From: Mikania micrantha
Taxonomy: Eukaryota > Streptophyta > Magnoliopsida > Asterales > Asteraceae
Length of the DNA: 64,000 nt
Direction of reading: 5' to 3'
NCBI GenBank assembly: GCA_009363875.1
Contig: CM018691.1
Location: forward strand, 43,831,399-43,895,398
Made by a program: the position numbers and the translations under genes. The notes under the pieces were generated by a model. That model was not told the origin of the DNA. It made no database searches and saw only the letters and a list, made by a program, of their open reading frames with translations. Below are positions 1-11,139 of the stretch, piece by piece; within the stretch, counting starts at the first letter, position 1, and every line of letters begins with the position of its first letter.

Positions 1-1224
1 CTGAAGACAACTTATTGGTGGCCGAACATGAAGGCCGAAATAGCAACTTACGTGAGTAAATGTCTAACATGCTCAAAGGTTAAAGTTGAGTACCAGAAGC
101 CATCAGGATTACTTCAACAACCAGAACTACCAATGTGGAAATGGGAACAGATTTCCATGGACTTCATCACTAAACTGCCAAAGACGGCAAGTGGTTGCGA
201 TACCATCTGGGTTATCGTAGACCGTTTGACGAAGTCTACCCATTTTCTACCAATCAAGGAGACTGACAAGCTAGACAAACTCACTCGTATCTATCTGAAG
301 GAAGTGGTTACTCGACATGGAGTGCCAATCTCAATCATATCTGACCGCGACAGTCGATTCACGTCGCACTTCTGGAAGTCTTTGCATAAGGCTTTGGGCT
401 CGAGATTGGATATGAGTACCGCTTACCACCCGCAAACGGACGGGCAAAGTGAGCGAACCATACAAACACTGGAAGACATGCTCCGGGCATGTGTTATTGA
501 CTTCGGGAGTAGCTGGGAAACTCATCTACCGTTAGTTGAGTTTTCTTACAACAATAGCTACCACACAAGCATCCAAGCTGCACCATTCGAGGCACTCTAC
601 GGACGTAAGTTCCGATCGCCCATCTGCTGGGCGGAAGTTGGAGACAGCCAACTAACCGGCCCAGAACTTGTGCATGAAACGACTGAAAAGATCGTGCAAA
701 TACGCAAGCGAATGACAACAGCTCGGGATAGACAGAAAAGCTATGCCGACAAGCGACGCAAACCGTTAGAATTTCAGGTGGGAGACAGAGTGTTACTCAA
801 AGTCTCGCCCTGGAAGGGAGTCATTCGGTTTGGCAAACGAGGCAAGGTGAACCCTCGTTACATTGGACCCTTTGAAATTACAAAACGAATAGGCCCTGTA
901 GCTTACGAACTGAACCTGCCAGTTGAACTGAGTAGTGTACACAATGTATTCCACATCTCGAACATCAAGAAGTGCCTATCTGATGAGACACTTGTTATCC
1001 CTCTTGAAGAAATACAAATAGACGAACAATTAAACTTCGTTGAGGAACCGGTGGAGATTATGGACCGGGAAACCAAGAAGCTCAAACTCAGCAAGATTCC
1101 GATTGTGAAAGTGCGATGGAATTCGCGACGAGGACCGGAATTCACGTGGGAACGTGAAGACCAGATGAGACAAAAGTACCCACACCTGTTCATGGAACAG
1201 ACAAACACTAGTAACGCAAGTTGA
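1..1224 (+). CDS. Gypsy-1 integrase, C-terminal part of pol (5'-truncated by the window edge)
   Basis: The frame is open from base 1 to a TGA at 1222-1224, without a stop. It begins in the end of the zinc-binding region (TYWWPNM, then KCLTCSKVK with the two zinc cysteines). It continues through the DDE core: first Asp in SMDFITKLP, second in ISDRDSRF, Glu in TDGQSERT. The C-terminal region is basic (RKPLEFQVGDRVLLKVSP) and ends in a chromodomain-like tail (VKVRWNSRRGPEFTWERE), as in Tekay/Del chromoviruses, where it helps target chromatin. All three catalytic residues are present and the frame is intact, so this is the least decayed gypsy gene in the window. Translation would be as part of a gag-pol polyprotein; the first in-frame ATG seen (28) is not a true start. 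Confidence 0.92.
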   Translation: MKTTYWWPNMKAEIATYVSKCLTCSKVKVEYQKPSGLLQQPELPMWKWEQISMDFITKLPKTASGCDTIWVIVDRLTKSTHFLPIKETDKLDKLTRIYLKEVVTRHGVPISIISDRDSRFTSHFWKSLHKALGSRLDMSTAYHPQTDGQSERTIQTLEDMLRACVIDFGSSWETHLPLVEFSYNNSYHTSIQAAPFEALYGRKFRSPICWAEVGDSQLTGPELVHETTEKIVQIRKRMTTARDRQKSYADKRRKPLEFQVGDRVLLKVSPWKGVIRFGKRGKVNPRYIGPFEITKRIGPVAYELNLPVELSSVHNVFHISNIKKCLSDETLVIPLEEIQIDEQLNFVEEPVEIMDRETKKLKLSKIPIVKVRWNSRRGPEFTWEREDQMRQKYPHLFMEQTNTSNAS

Positions 1225-1246
1225 ATTTCGGAACGAAATTCTTTCT

Positions 1247-1259
1247 AACATGGGGAGGA
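1247..1259 (+). promoter_or_regulatory. Gypsy-1 polypurine tract
   Basis: A purine-rich run (core TGGGGAGGA) directly abuts the LTR start at 1260, the expected primer site for plus-strand DNA synthesis. Confidence 0.75.
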
Positions 1260-4172
1260 TGTGACACCCCGTAATTTCCAGGTCAGCATCTTATTTATTT
1301 AAATGTTTATTTAAATGCATTATGTACACGTGGCACTAAAATTAGATTAATTTAGTGTGACACGTGGCACAACAGAACGAACACTGACATATGATTAGAT
1401 AATTCATGGAATTATCGAACAAACAACACACACGTATCAAAACACACGAACGTTGGTGAACGTCTAACACATGGTGTAGCATAACACTCGAAACTTCACG
1501 AAACACTTCACAAGTCAATTATGGCTAATAATTGACCAACAGAGTCCAAACGACGCTCGAATGATCCTTTACAGTCGAGAAACGGGCAATAATGGGCCCA
1601 GAACAACAAAACAAGCTTATTGGGCTTGACAGTTAGGCCAGGCGGTACGCCAGACCCGGAGCACCCACGACAGGCGATACGCCTGGGGCGTAGGGTGCGC
1701 AGATTTCTCTTTTTAAACGTCCAAAAACCATCATTTCTCCTACCCACTCATTACAATCAGTCCCAGACGCAACCAGCTCGTATTTGCCTTCCCAAAACCT
1801 CTGGTTTTCATCTTCTTCATCCACTAGACACCATTGAAGCTCCCATTGAAGCTTTAGAGCTTGGAAGTGACCAAGGAACTTGAAGGAAAGCCATTGTCGA
1901 AGCTCAAGCACCACCATTGCCTTCTCGTTCTCACTAAAACCTGTTGTCCAGGAACTCTAGAGGCTGTTCTCATCACCATCTCAGGACCTTTGAAGCTATA
2001 GAAGGTAGTCATACACTCCTTGTAGCTTAAAACCACCATTTCACACACATGCAATACATGAATCACACATGCAAGCACTACCCCTTCACATACACGAATT
2101 TTGTAATGTTTAGATCTGGGTTTGTTGATGAATCTACTGTTAATAATGATCTATGATGCTAGTATTGAGTTTTGTGATGATCTAAGATGATGGATATGAG
2201 TCTTGATGCTTAAAATGATGATAGATAATGTTATATGTCCATGCATGTATGATCCATGATGATAGGGATGATTTTCAGTGTTTAAATATGCATCTTGATG
2301 ATATTGGATGATGATTTCATTATTAGATGATGTTAAAATGGTTTATTGATGATTATTTCTATTTTTAGTAACTTTTATTGTACAAAATGGTGATTTGGTG
2401 AAGATGATGAGCATGCATGTGTCTAGATATGTTGTAGGAATGATATTATGATGATTTGAATTCTTAGATAGTGGTTTGTGGTAATAAATTTGGTCATATG
2501 TGATAAGTTACTATTTTTAGTAACTTTTGTTATTGAAATAATGCTAAGTGGATGAATTTGGTTATGTTGACATGTTTGAATGATGCTAGATTAGTATTTA
2601 TGATGATTGATGATGAGAAAATTGGTTTAGAAATGTTTAAATTGTCATTTTGATGCAAAGACAACAAAGTTACTATTTATGGTAACTTTATTTTTACAAA
2701 AATCAACTTGTAAACATTTTGTGTGGTTTAAGCATGCTAGATGACTTGTTATGTTATAATATGTTGATTAGATGCTAAGTTAGATGGTTTCCGATATCAC
2801 GTATGCTATAAATGGAAACTTTCCATTTTAGGAAACTTTTGTGCACTAACATGTTATAAACGACTTATATGAATTCGTATGATAATGTGCTATGTGTTAA
2901 CATGATCACGTAGGACTATTGAACATGCTAGAACTATAAAACCGATGTGCTTTATGAACTTTCTATAAATGGAAACTTACTATAAATAGTAAGTTGTCCA
3001 TAGACACGACCTACGCGTTTTGCACACGACAAACACTTGCACGATTGCTACACGATTCACAAACCGTCACACGGTTCACCAACGGGTCGTTGACTTGAGA
3101 CGGTCACCCTCGGTCAAACACGGTCAAACATGGTCAAACACGGTCAATGTGGACCAACACGAACAAACACGGTCATTGTGGACCGACACGGACAAACATG
3201 AACTACCAAGGGTTGTTGGACACGAGCACCAACACAAACACTAGCACGGTCACATACACAAACTCACGTACGGTATACGATATAGGTTGCCGGTGACCGA
3301 CACGTGCTACTACATCAGGAGCTTATGCTTACTTTCTACTTTTATCACTAAGGTGAGTTTACGGCCCCTCTTTACTCTTTTTCAATAGCTTTTAAATAGG
3401 GGGAGAATACTAGTTGCATCGAGTCAAACATTCATCACTATACAAACATTTTTGTCTATGCTGGTTTATGGGACAAACATTAAGTGTTGAACTCGTAACA
3501 AGCCCTCACAAAGTCTTACCGTTAATGTACAAACAACGTGGTAGATTTGGATGGATCCATTAGGGAATGACTAACCCCACGGGGCACTATGTTGACTGGA
3601 TGTCATAACCCGTGCAAATTCTGACCTAACTTGCTATGCATACGAGGCATAGCGGAGGCAAGGACAAACAAGTCTAGTTCGGTAGTGACGCACTGACACT
3701 TTGGGCCTAGGGCTCGGTACTAACATTTGATAAACACCATAACACACTTTTATTACTTTATGTATATCAAAACCTGTGAACTCACCAACCATTGTGTTGA
3801 CACTTTTCGAACTTGTATTCTCAGGTAACTAGCATGGCTAACAGGAGGACAGGAATGCACACTTTAAGGAACGAGCAATTAGGAACTTACATGCATTCTG
3901 TCTTGTCATTCAAAAACAATTTACTTTTATCATGATAAATGATGTTTTATTAAACTATTTACATTTCCGCTGCATCTTTGTCAAACATTTGATTTTCCGC
4001 TGCAATATATTATGACAACTTTTATTCCGCTGCAAACTATTTTGTAAGTGTATGTGTCAAACTTGGAATTTTAATCGCATATAGAGTTGTTCTATATGAC
4101 CTTGAGCTGTGATTCTGGACACGTCACATCCACGTGGACATTTGCCACAAGTGGGAATTTGGGGGTGTGACA
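1260..4172 (+). repeat. Gypsy-1 3' LTR (2913 bp)
   Basis: Starts TGTGACACCCC and ends GGGGTGTGACA, an 11-bp inverted terminal repeat with TG...CA ends. No coding frame over 100 codons is convincing inside it. It holds a 10-bp tandem repeat (about 3101-3206) and a set of similar short hairpins between about 2350 and 3000. A weak TATA-like run (TTTTTAAACG, about 1711-1720) follows a GC-rich stretch and may mark the promoter. It has no obvious relation to the LTRs of Gypsy-2 and Gypsy-3 beyond the termini. Confidence 0.88.
3101..3206 (+). repeat. 10-bp tandem repeat CGGTCAAACA and degenerate copies
   Basis: CGGTCAAACA occurs twice in perfect tandem at 3111-3130, followed by TGGTCAAACA and CGGTCAATGT, with looser copies (GGTCATTGTG, GGACCAACAC) on to about 3206. 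It lies in the Gypsy-1 LTR. Confidence 0.8.
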
Positions 4173-5042
4173 AAAGTCCTCTTATTATGCCAAAGAAATG
4201 AATTCAATTACCATATTCCTGCTTCTACTTCATATGGACTTGTTTGGCCCAAAAAGTGTGAAAAGTTTACGAAGAAATTCCTACTGTCTGTTTGCCACAA
4301 GTGGGAATTTAGAGTGAGAAGAAAGTGATCACAATGTGAAAATCATTATGTCTAACCAAGGAACAGAATTTAAGAATCATACTTAAAACTCTTTTTCTGA
4401 ATCCAAAGGTATTATTAGACAATTTAGTGCTCGTAGGACCCACAACAAAATGGTGTTGTTGAGAGAAGGAATAAGAAACTAATTAAGGTTGCTAGAACCA
4501 TGTTATCTGATGTCAAGCTACAAATAACATTTCGGGTAGAAGCCGCTAATACTGCAAGTTATGTTCAAAATAGGATATTGGTAGTTATGACACATGGTAT
4601 GACTCCATATAAGATTTGGCATAAAAGAAAGCCACTTATTATATTTCTTAAACCATTTGGATTTCAATGCACCATTCTGAATACCAAAGATCGTTTCGCC
4701 AAGTTTGCTGAAATGTCAATAGAGGGCTTCTTTGTTGTATACTCTACTGATACTAAGGCAAATAGAGTATACATCAAAATTTCCAGGATTATCAAAGAGT
4801 TTGCAATTGTTCAGTTTAATGAACATACTATCAATAAACCTGTGATTGGCCCTGATTGGATATTTGTTCTAAATGAATTCACATTTGTTTTTAATCTTTC
4901 CAAGGAGTATGCTGCATTACCTCAGACAAATGATTCATCTTTAACTCAGCTCAGAAGGGAAGATGACTATCATGTTGAGCTGCCAATAGCTTCAACCATT
5001 GGCAGAATCTACTCAAACTTAACATACAGCTTCACAGTCTGA
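4173..5042 (+). pseudogene. Unit A: copia integrase fragment
   Basis: Starts just after the zinc-binding cysteines of the copia integrase, cut by the Gypsy-1 LTR. The core region carries frameshifts. The open part 4500-5042 spans the end of the catalytic core and the C-terminal domain (ARTMLSDVKLQITF, then PFGFQCTILNTKD). Between about 4291 and 4310 a 20-bp piece identical to the Gypsy-1 LTR end (4141-4160) replaces roughly 90 bp that units C and D retain. The second catalytic Asp position reads Asn (SNQGTEFKN, near 4351), as in the other units. Confidence 0.85.
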
Positions 5043-5271
5043 AACCATAATTTCATCCCAACCCACCCTTTTAAGAAACATTGTATCTACTCCAAAAGTT
5101 CAGGATTAAAATAGCAGCTCTTCTGAAGGATTCACAACCATAGGATATTCTTAATCCATAGAGGATCAACCCACAACAGTCCAATCTCATAGACTACAAG
5201 ACCTGCCAGGTATACAACTTGGGGTTGTATTACCAAACATACAAATTAGCAATGTTGGTCTGAATTCTCAG

Positions 5272-5970
5272 TTGAATGTAATCCCAAGACTTCACATTCA
5301 TAATACTCATCCAGTTGAGAATGTTATTGGAAATACTGAAGAATGTGTGAAGGAAAGAAGTTCACTACAAGAAGCCAACATAAGTCTATTTTCTTTCTTT
5401 CTATCTCAAATAGAACCAAATAAAGTGGTTGAAGCACTAAAAGATAGCAGTTGGATAGAATTAATGCAGGATGAACTCCTTCAGTTGAAAAGGCACGGAG
5501 TATGGAAGCTTTGTCCTCCACCAAAAGGAAAATATGCCAATGGAACCAAATGGTTACTGAGGAACAAGAAGGATGACAAGGGTGTTTTCATCATGAATAA
5601 AGCCATACTTGTTGTCCAATGGTACACTCTGGAAAAAGGAAATAGATTATGATGAAGTCTTTGCACCAGTTGCCATAATTGAAATGATATTTGATGGGTC
5701 TATCTGATGGAAGAAGAATTGAGCCAGTTTGCGGACTTAGCTGATGGGAAGTTAGCTGACTTTACAGAAGATGATATTCCTATAGGCAACACATGAGTTT
5801 GTAAATGCAAGAAAGATGACAAAGGAATTATTGTCAGAAATAAAGCTAGGCTGGCAGTACAAGGGTTCAATCAGCAGGAGGGAATTGATTATGATGAAGT
5901 ATACGCTCCTATGTCTTGTATATAAGCCATTAGACTGTTCCTAGCCTATGCAAGTTTCAATAACTTCAAG
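5272..5970 (+). pseudogene. Unit A: copia reverse transcriptase N-terminal part, duplicated within the unit
   Basis: 5272-5652 encodes the linker and fingers start of the copia RT (LMQDELLQLKRHGVWKL, GTKWLLRNKKDDKGV). After a stop and frameshift, a second, diverged version of the same part follows at about 5706-5940 (EELSQF, CKKDDKGIIVRNKARLAVQG, GIDYDEVYAP). The unit then ends at the RT-to-gag junction near 5970. No catalytic YVDD motif is present in this unit. Confidence 0.82.
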
Positions 5971-6455
5971 CAAGCTTGTTCTAGAAATCTAAATTCCAAA
6001 GTATCACGAAGGCATACGCCTCAACAAAAAGAAAGTAATCAAACTGAGTGTATTCTATGTGAAGGATGTGACCACTATGCAACTGATTGCTTCTATAACC
6101 CTAGAAGCAGAAGAAACTTGTATCTAAACAACAAAATAAATGCCAAACCAAAACGGAGCAGTTCATCTTCTTCTGTAGAAGGCCACAGATCAGATTCCGA
6201 AAGAAAAAGGTCAAGTCATCTGCAAAATAAGCTACGGAAGCAACCACGTCTTCCAATATGAGTAACGAAATAGGCAATCTTCCCACTTTGGAAGGAGAAA
6301 ATCTGTCAAAAATCAATTCGTTCCAATCAAAACCCAAGCCATCAGAAGGAAGAACAAGTAATGCTTCCGTTGAGGAACACAAACCATTTTGTCATGCACA
6401 AAAGGAAGAGAAGAAAACCTTCCTGTCAACTCAGAATATTAATAAAGTATGTTGA
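5971..6455 (+). pseudogene. Unit B: copia gag zinc-knuckle (nucleocapsid) region
   Basis: After the junction, the frame encodes one CX2CX4HX4C knuckle (CILCEGCDHYATDC, about 6038-6079), the RNA-binding signature of retroelement nucleocapsid. A hydrophilic Lys/Ser-rich tail follows. The knuckle and the later open part (6258-6455, MSNEIGNLPTLEGENLS) are in different frames, so the gene is frameshifted. The N-terminal gag part is missing in every unit because the junction lies downstream of it. Confidence 0.78.
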
Positions 6456-6611
6456 AGAAAAGAATCAACACAATCCTCAATCTCACCGATCAATATATCA
6501 TCTGCACCACCAAAGATGATGTCTAATAAATTTACATACAATGATGCATATGGAAAACCCAAGACCATTTTGGCTTGGGTTCCCATCAAAAATTAACTAA
6601 AACTTTTAAAC

Positions 6612-6836
6612 ATGCAGGAGCAACAAGATTCCAAAAGCAATATCTGGATAGTGGACAGTGGTTGCTCTAGGCACATGACAGGAAACAAGATCCACCTGCA
6701 CAAATATGAACCATTTTTTGGAGGGTTTGTTGCTTTTGGAAGTGATCCGGTAGGTGGATATATCACAGGATGGGGCACAATCAGAAATGGTAAAGTAAGA
6801 TTTGAAAATGTTCATAGTCAAAGAATTAAATTATAA
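6612..6836 (+). pseudogene. Unit B: copia aspartic protease fragment
   Basis: The frame carries the copia protease active site WIVDSGCSRHMTG (about residues 14-26), followed by a glycine-rich GGFVAFGSDPVGGYITGWGT. The DSG triad that holds the catalytic Asp is intact. The frame stops at 6834-6836, about 75 residues in, and the pre-integrase region continues in a shifted frame. Confidence 0.85.
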
Positions 6837-6844
6837 TTTGCTGA

Positions 6845-7821
6845 GTGTCTCACTGGTGTGCGATAAAAAAACATAATATGTTATTCATAAAGCATGAATG
6901 CATTGTGTTAAAGAAAAACTTTGTTTTTCCAAACGATCAAATTCTGCTCAAAACTCCCAAAAGAAACAACACATATATGCTAAACATGAGCACAGCTACA
7001 CCACTAAGCAATATAAGTTGCTTAATTTCAAAAGCTTCATTTGGTGAATCATGTCTTTGGCATAGAAGACTTTGTCATGTAAACTTTAAAAACACGAACA
7101 AAATGGTTAAAAACAAACTTGTAACAGGTTGACCATCAAAGAAATTCATTTGTGTGGACAAATGTGTTGCCTGCCTGAAGGGGAGGCAACACAAGTCCTC
7201 TTATTATGCCAAAGAAATGAATTCAATTACCATAGTCCTACATCTACTTCATATGGACTTGTTAAGGTTGCTAGAACCATGTTATCTGATGTCAAGCTAC
7301 AAATAACATTTCGGGTAGAAGCCGCTAATACAGCATGTTATGTTCAAAAGACGATATTGGTAGTTATGACACATGGTATGACTCAATATAAGATTTGGCA
7401 TAAAAGAAAGCCATTTATTATATTTCATAAACCATTTGGATGTCAATGCACTATCCTGAATACCAAAGATCACTTCGCCAAGTTTGCTGAAAGATCAATA
7501 GAGGGCTTCTATGTTGTATACTCTACTGATACTAAGGCATATAGAGTATACATTAAAATTTCCAGGATTATCAAAGAGTTTGCAAATGTTCAGTTTAATG
7601 AACATACTATCAATAAACCTGTGATTGGCCCTGATTTAATATTTGTTCTAAATGAATTCACATATGTTTTTAATCTTTCCAAAGAGTATGCTGCATTACC
7701 TAAGACAAATGATTCATCTTTAACTCAGCTCAGAAGGGAAGATGACTATCGTGTTGAGCTGTCAATAGCTACAACCATTGGCAGAATCTACTCAAACTTA
7801 ACATACAGCTTCACAGTCTGA
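6845..7821 (+). pseudogene. Unit B: copia pre-integrase zinc domain and integrase with a 310-bp internal deletion
   Basis: 6845-7132 encodes the pre-integrase zinc region (SCLWHRRLCHVNF, with the His pair). The Cys pair (CVACLKGRQHK) follows in another frame near 7165-7200, with a stop between. At about 7260 the sequence jumps from the start of the catalytic core directly to VARTMLSDVKLQ; unit C shows about 310 bp here, which held the first two catalytic positions. 7285-7821 is the integrase C-terminal part, close to identical with unit C. Confidence 0.85.
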
Positions 7822-8050
7822 AACCATAATTTCATCCCAACGCACCCTTTTAAGTGACATTGTATCTACTCCAAAAGGTCAGGATTAAAATAGCAGCTCT
7901 TCTGAAGGATTCACAACCATAGGATATTCTAAATTCATAGAGGATCAACCCACAGCAGTCCATTCTCATAGACTACAAGACCTGCTAGGTATACAACTTG
8001 GGGTTGTATTACCAGACATACAAATTAGCAATGTTGGTCTGAATTCTCAG

Positions 8051-8749
8051 TTGAATGTAATCCCAAGACTTCACATTCATAATAGTCATCCATTTGAGAA
8101 TGTTATTGGAAATACTAAAGAAGGTGTGAAGGAAAAAAGTTCACTACAAGAAGCCAACATAAGTCTATTTTCTTTATTTCTATCTCAAATTGAACCAAAT
8201 AAAGTTGTAGAAGCACTAAAAGCTAACAGTTGGATAGAAGCAATGCAGGATGAACTCCTTCAGTTGAAAAGGCACGGAATATGGAAGATCTGTCCTCCAA
8301 CAAAAGGAAAATATGCCAATGGAACCAAATGGGTACTGAGGAACAAGAAGGATGACAAGGGTGTTCTCATCATGAATAAAGCCGTACTTGTTGTCCAATG
8401 GTACACTCAGGAAAAAAGAAATAGATTATGATGAAGTCTTTGCACCAGTTGCCATAATTGAAATGATATTTGATGGGTCTATCTGATGGAAGAAAAATTG
8501 AGCCAGTTTGAGGACTTAGCTGATTGGAAGTTAGCTGACGTTACAGAAGATGATATTCCTATAGGCAACACATGAGTTTGTAAATGCAAGAAAGATGACA
8601 AATGAATTATTGTCAGAAATAAAGCTAGGCTGGCAGTACAAGGTTTCAATCAACAGGAGGGAATTGATTATGATGAAGTATACGCTCCAATGGCTAGTAT
8701 ATAAGCCATTAGACTTTTCCTAGCCTATGGAAGTTTCAATAACTTCAAG
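8051..8749 (+). pseudogene. Unit B: copia RT N-terminal part (duplicated) ending at the gag junction
   Basis: 8051-8431 encodes AMQDELLQLKRHGIWKI and GTKWVLRNKKDDKG; a second diverged copy of the fingers start lies at about 8485-8700. Protein 8051-8431 is identical to that of unit C at 11140-11520. The unit ends near 8749, where RT again passes into gag. Confidence 0.85.
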
Positions 8750-9907
8750 CAAGCTAGTTCTAGAAATCTAAATTCCAAAGTCTCATGAAGGCATACGCCT
8801 CAACAAAAAGAAAGTAATCAAACTGAGTGTATTGTATGTGAAGGATGTGACCACTATGCAACTGATAGCTTCTATAACCCTAGAAGCAGAAGAAACTTGT
8901 ATCTAAACAACAAAATAAATGCCAAACCAAAACGGAGCAGTTAATCTTCTTCTTCAGAAGGCCACACATCAGATTCCGAAAGAAAAAGGTCAAGTCAGCT
9001 GCAAAATAAGCTACGGAAGCAACCACATCTTCCAATATGAGAAACGAAATAGGCAATCTTCCCACTTTGGAAGGAGAAAATCTGACAAAAATCAATTCGT
9101 TCCAATCAAAACCCAAGCCATCAGAAGGAAGAACAAGTAATGCTTCCGTTGAGGAACACAAACCATTTTGTCATGCACAAAAGGAAGAGAAGAAAACCTT
9201 CCTGTCAACTCAGAATATTAATAAAGTATGTTGAAGAAAAGAATCAACACAATCCTCAATCTCACCGATCAATATAGCATCTGCACCACCAAAGTTGATG
9301 TCTAAGAAATTTACATACAATGATGCATATGGAAAACCCAAGACCATTTTGGCTTGAGTTCCCATCAAAAATTAACTAAAACTTTTAAACATGAAGGAGC
9401 AACAAGATTCCAAAAGCAATATTCGGATAGTGGACAGTGGTTGCTCCAGGCACATGACAGAAAACAAGATCCACCTGCACAAATATGAACCATTTTTTGG
9501 AGGGTTTGTTGCTTTTGGAAGTGATCCGGTAGGTGGATATATCACAGGAAGGGGCACAATCAGAAATGGTAAAGTAAGATTTGAAAATTTTCATAGTCAA
9601 AGAATTAAATTATAATTTGCGGAGTGTCTCACTGGTGTGCGATAAAAAAACATTATATGTTATTCACAAAGCATGAATGCATTGCGTTAAAGAAAAACTT
9701 TGTTTTTCCAAACGATCAAATTCTGCTCAGAACTCCCAAAAGAAACAACATATATATGCTAAACATGAGCACAGCTACACCACTAAGCAATATAAGTTGC
9801 TTAATTTCAAAACCTTCATTTGGTGAATCATGTCTTTGGCATAGAAGACTTTGTCATGTAAACTTTAAAAACACGAACAAAATGGTTAAAAACAAACTGG
9901 TAACAGG
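8750..9907 (+). pseudogene. Unit C: copia gag knuckle, protease and pre-integrase region
   Basis: Gag knuckle CIVCEGCDHYATDS at about 8829: the last zinc ligand is Ser instead of Cys here and in unit D, so the knuckle is damaged. The open gag tail is at 9037-9234, the protease at 9391-9615 (RIVDSGCSRHMTE), the pre-integrase region at 9624-9911 (SCLWHRRLCHVNF). Stops and frame changes separate the parts. Confidence 0.83.
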
Positions 9908-10910
9908 TTGACCATCAAACAAACTCATTTGTGTGGACAAATGTGTTGCCTGCCTGAAGGGGAGGCAACACAAGTCCTCTTATTATGCCAAAGAAATGAA
10001 TTCAATTACCATAGTCCTACATCTACTTCATATGGACTTTTTGGCCCAAAAAGTGTGAAAAGTTTACGAAGAAATTCCTACAGTCTGGTGGTCACACATG
10101 ATTTCTCAAGATACACCTAGGTATTCATTTTGAGTACCAAGGATGAGGCTGCTGATATCTTGAAATCATTCATTATTAGAGTTGAGAAGAAAGTGATCAC
10201 AATGTGAAAATCATTATGTCTAACCAAGGAACAGAATTTAAGAATCATACTTAAAACTCTTTTTCTGAATCCAAAAGTATTATTAGACAATTTAGTGCTC
10301 GTAGGACCCACAACAAAATGGTGTTGTTGAGAGAAGGAATAAGAAACTAATTAAGGTTGCTAGAACCATGTTATCCAATGTCAAGCTTCAAATAACATTT
10401 CGGGTAGAAGCCGCTAATACTGCATGTGATGTTCAAAATACGATATTGGTAGTTATGACACATGGTGTGACTCAATATAAGATTTGGCATAAAAGAAAGC
10501 AATTTATTATATTTCTTAAACCATTTGGATGTCAATGCACTATCCTGAATACCAAAGATCACTTCGCCAAGTTTGCTGAAAGATCAATAGAGGGCTTCTA
10601 TGTTGTATACTCTACTGATACTAAGGCATATAGAGTATACATTAAAATTTCCAGGATTATCAAAGAGTTTGCAAATGTTCAGTTTAATGAACATACTATC
10701 AATAAACCTGTGATTGGCCCTGATTTAATATTTGTTCTAAATGAATTCACATATGTTTTTAATCTTTCCAAAGAGTATGCTGCATTACCTAAGACAAATG
10801 ATTCATCTTTAACTCAGCTCAGAAGGGAAGATGACTATCGTGTTGAGCTGTCAATAGCTACAACCATTGGCAGAATCTACTCAAACTTAACATACAGCTT
10901 CACAGTCTGA
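9908..10910 (+). pseudogene. Unit C: copia integrase
   Basis: Full-length but broken integrase: Cys pair of the zinc domain (CVACLKGRQH), core start LVVTHDFSRYT at about 10087-10120 followed by a nonsense codon (TAG, in CACCTAGGTA), then SNQGTEFKN near 10215, where the second catalytic Asp is Asn. The catalytic Glu is kept in NGVVERRNKKL (about 10320). The C-terminal part is open at 10368-10910. Confidence 0.85.
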
Positions 10911-11139
10911 AACCATAATTTCATCCCAACGCACCCTTTTAAGTGACATTGTATCTACTCCAAAAGGTCAGGATTAAAATAGCAGCTCTTCTGAAGGATT
11001 CACAACCATAGGATATTCTAAATTCATAGAGGATCAACCCACAGCAGTCCATTCTCATAGACTACAAGACCTGCTAGGTATACAACTTGGGGTTGTATTA
11101 CCAGACATACAAATTAGCAATGTTGGTCTGAATTCTCAG

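Larger units (their letters stand above)
1..4172 (+). mobile_element. Gypsy-1: 3' end of a Ty3/gypsy (chromovirus, Tekay/Del-like) LTR retrotransposon
   Basis: The window opens inside the pol gene of a gypsy element; only integrase, polypurine tract and 3' LTR are present. The order integrase, short spacer, purine tract, long LTR that starts TGTGACACCCC and ends GGGGTGTGACA is that of plant chromoviruses. The element ends at 4172, where copia integrase sequence begins at once, so it was inserted into the copia array. The 5' half and the second target-site copy lie outside the window, so a target duplication cannot be tested; the 5 bp after the LTR are AAAGT. Confidence 0.9.

Noticed and set aside
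1508..2078. Several overlapping small frames on both strands of the Gypsy-1 LTR
   Set aside because: They overlap on opposite strands, lack motifs and lie in LTR sequence.
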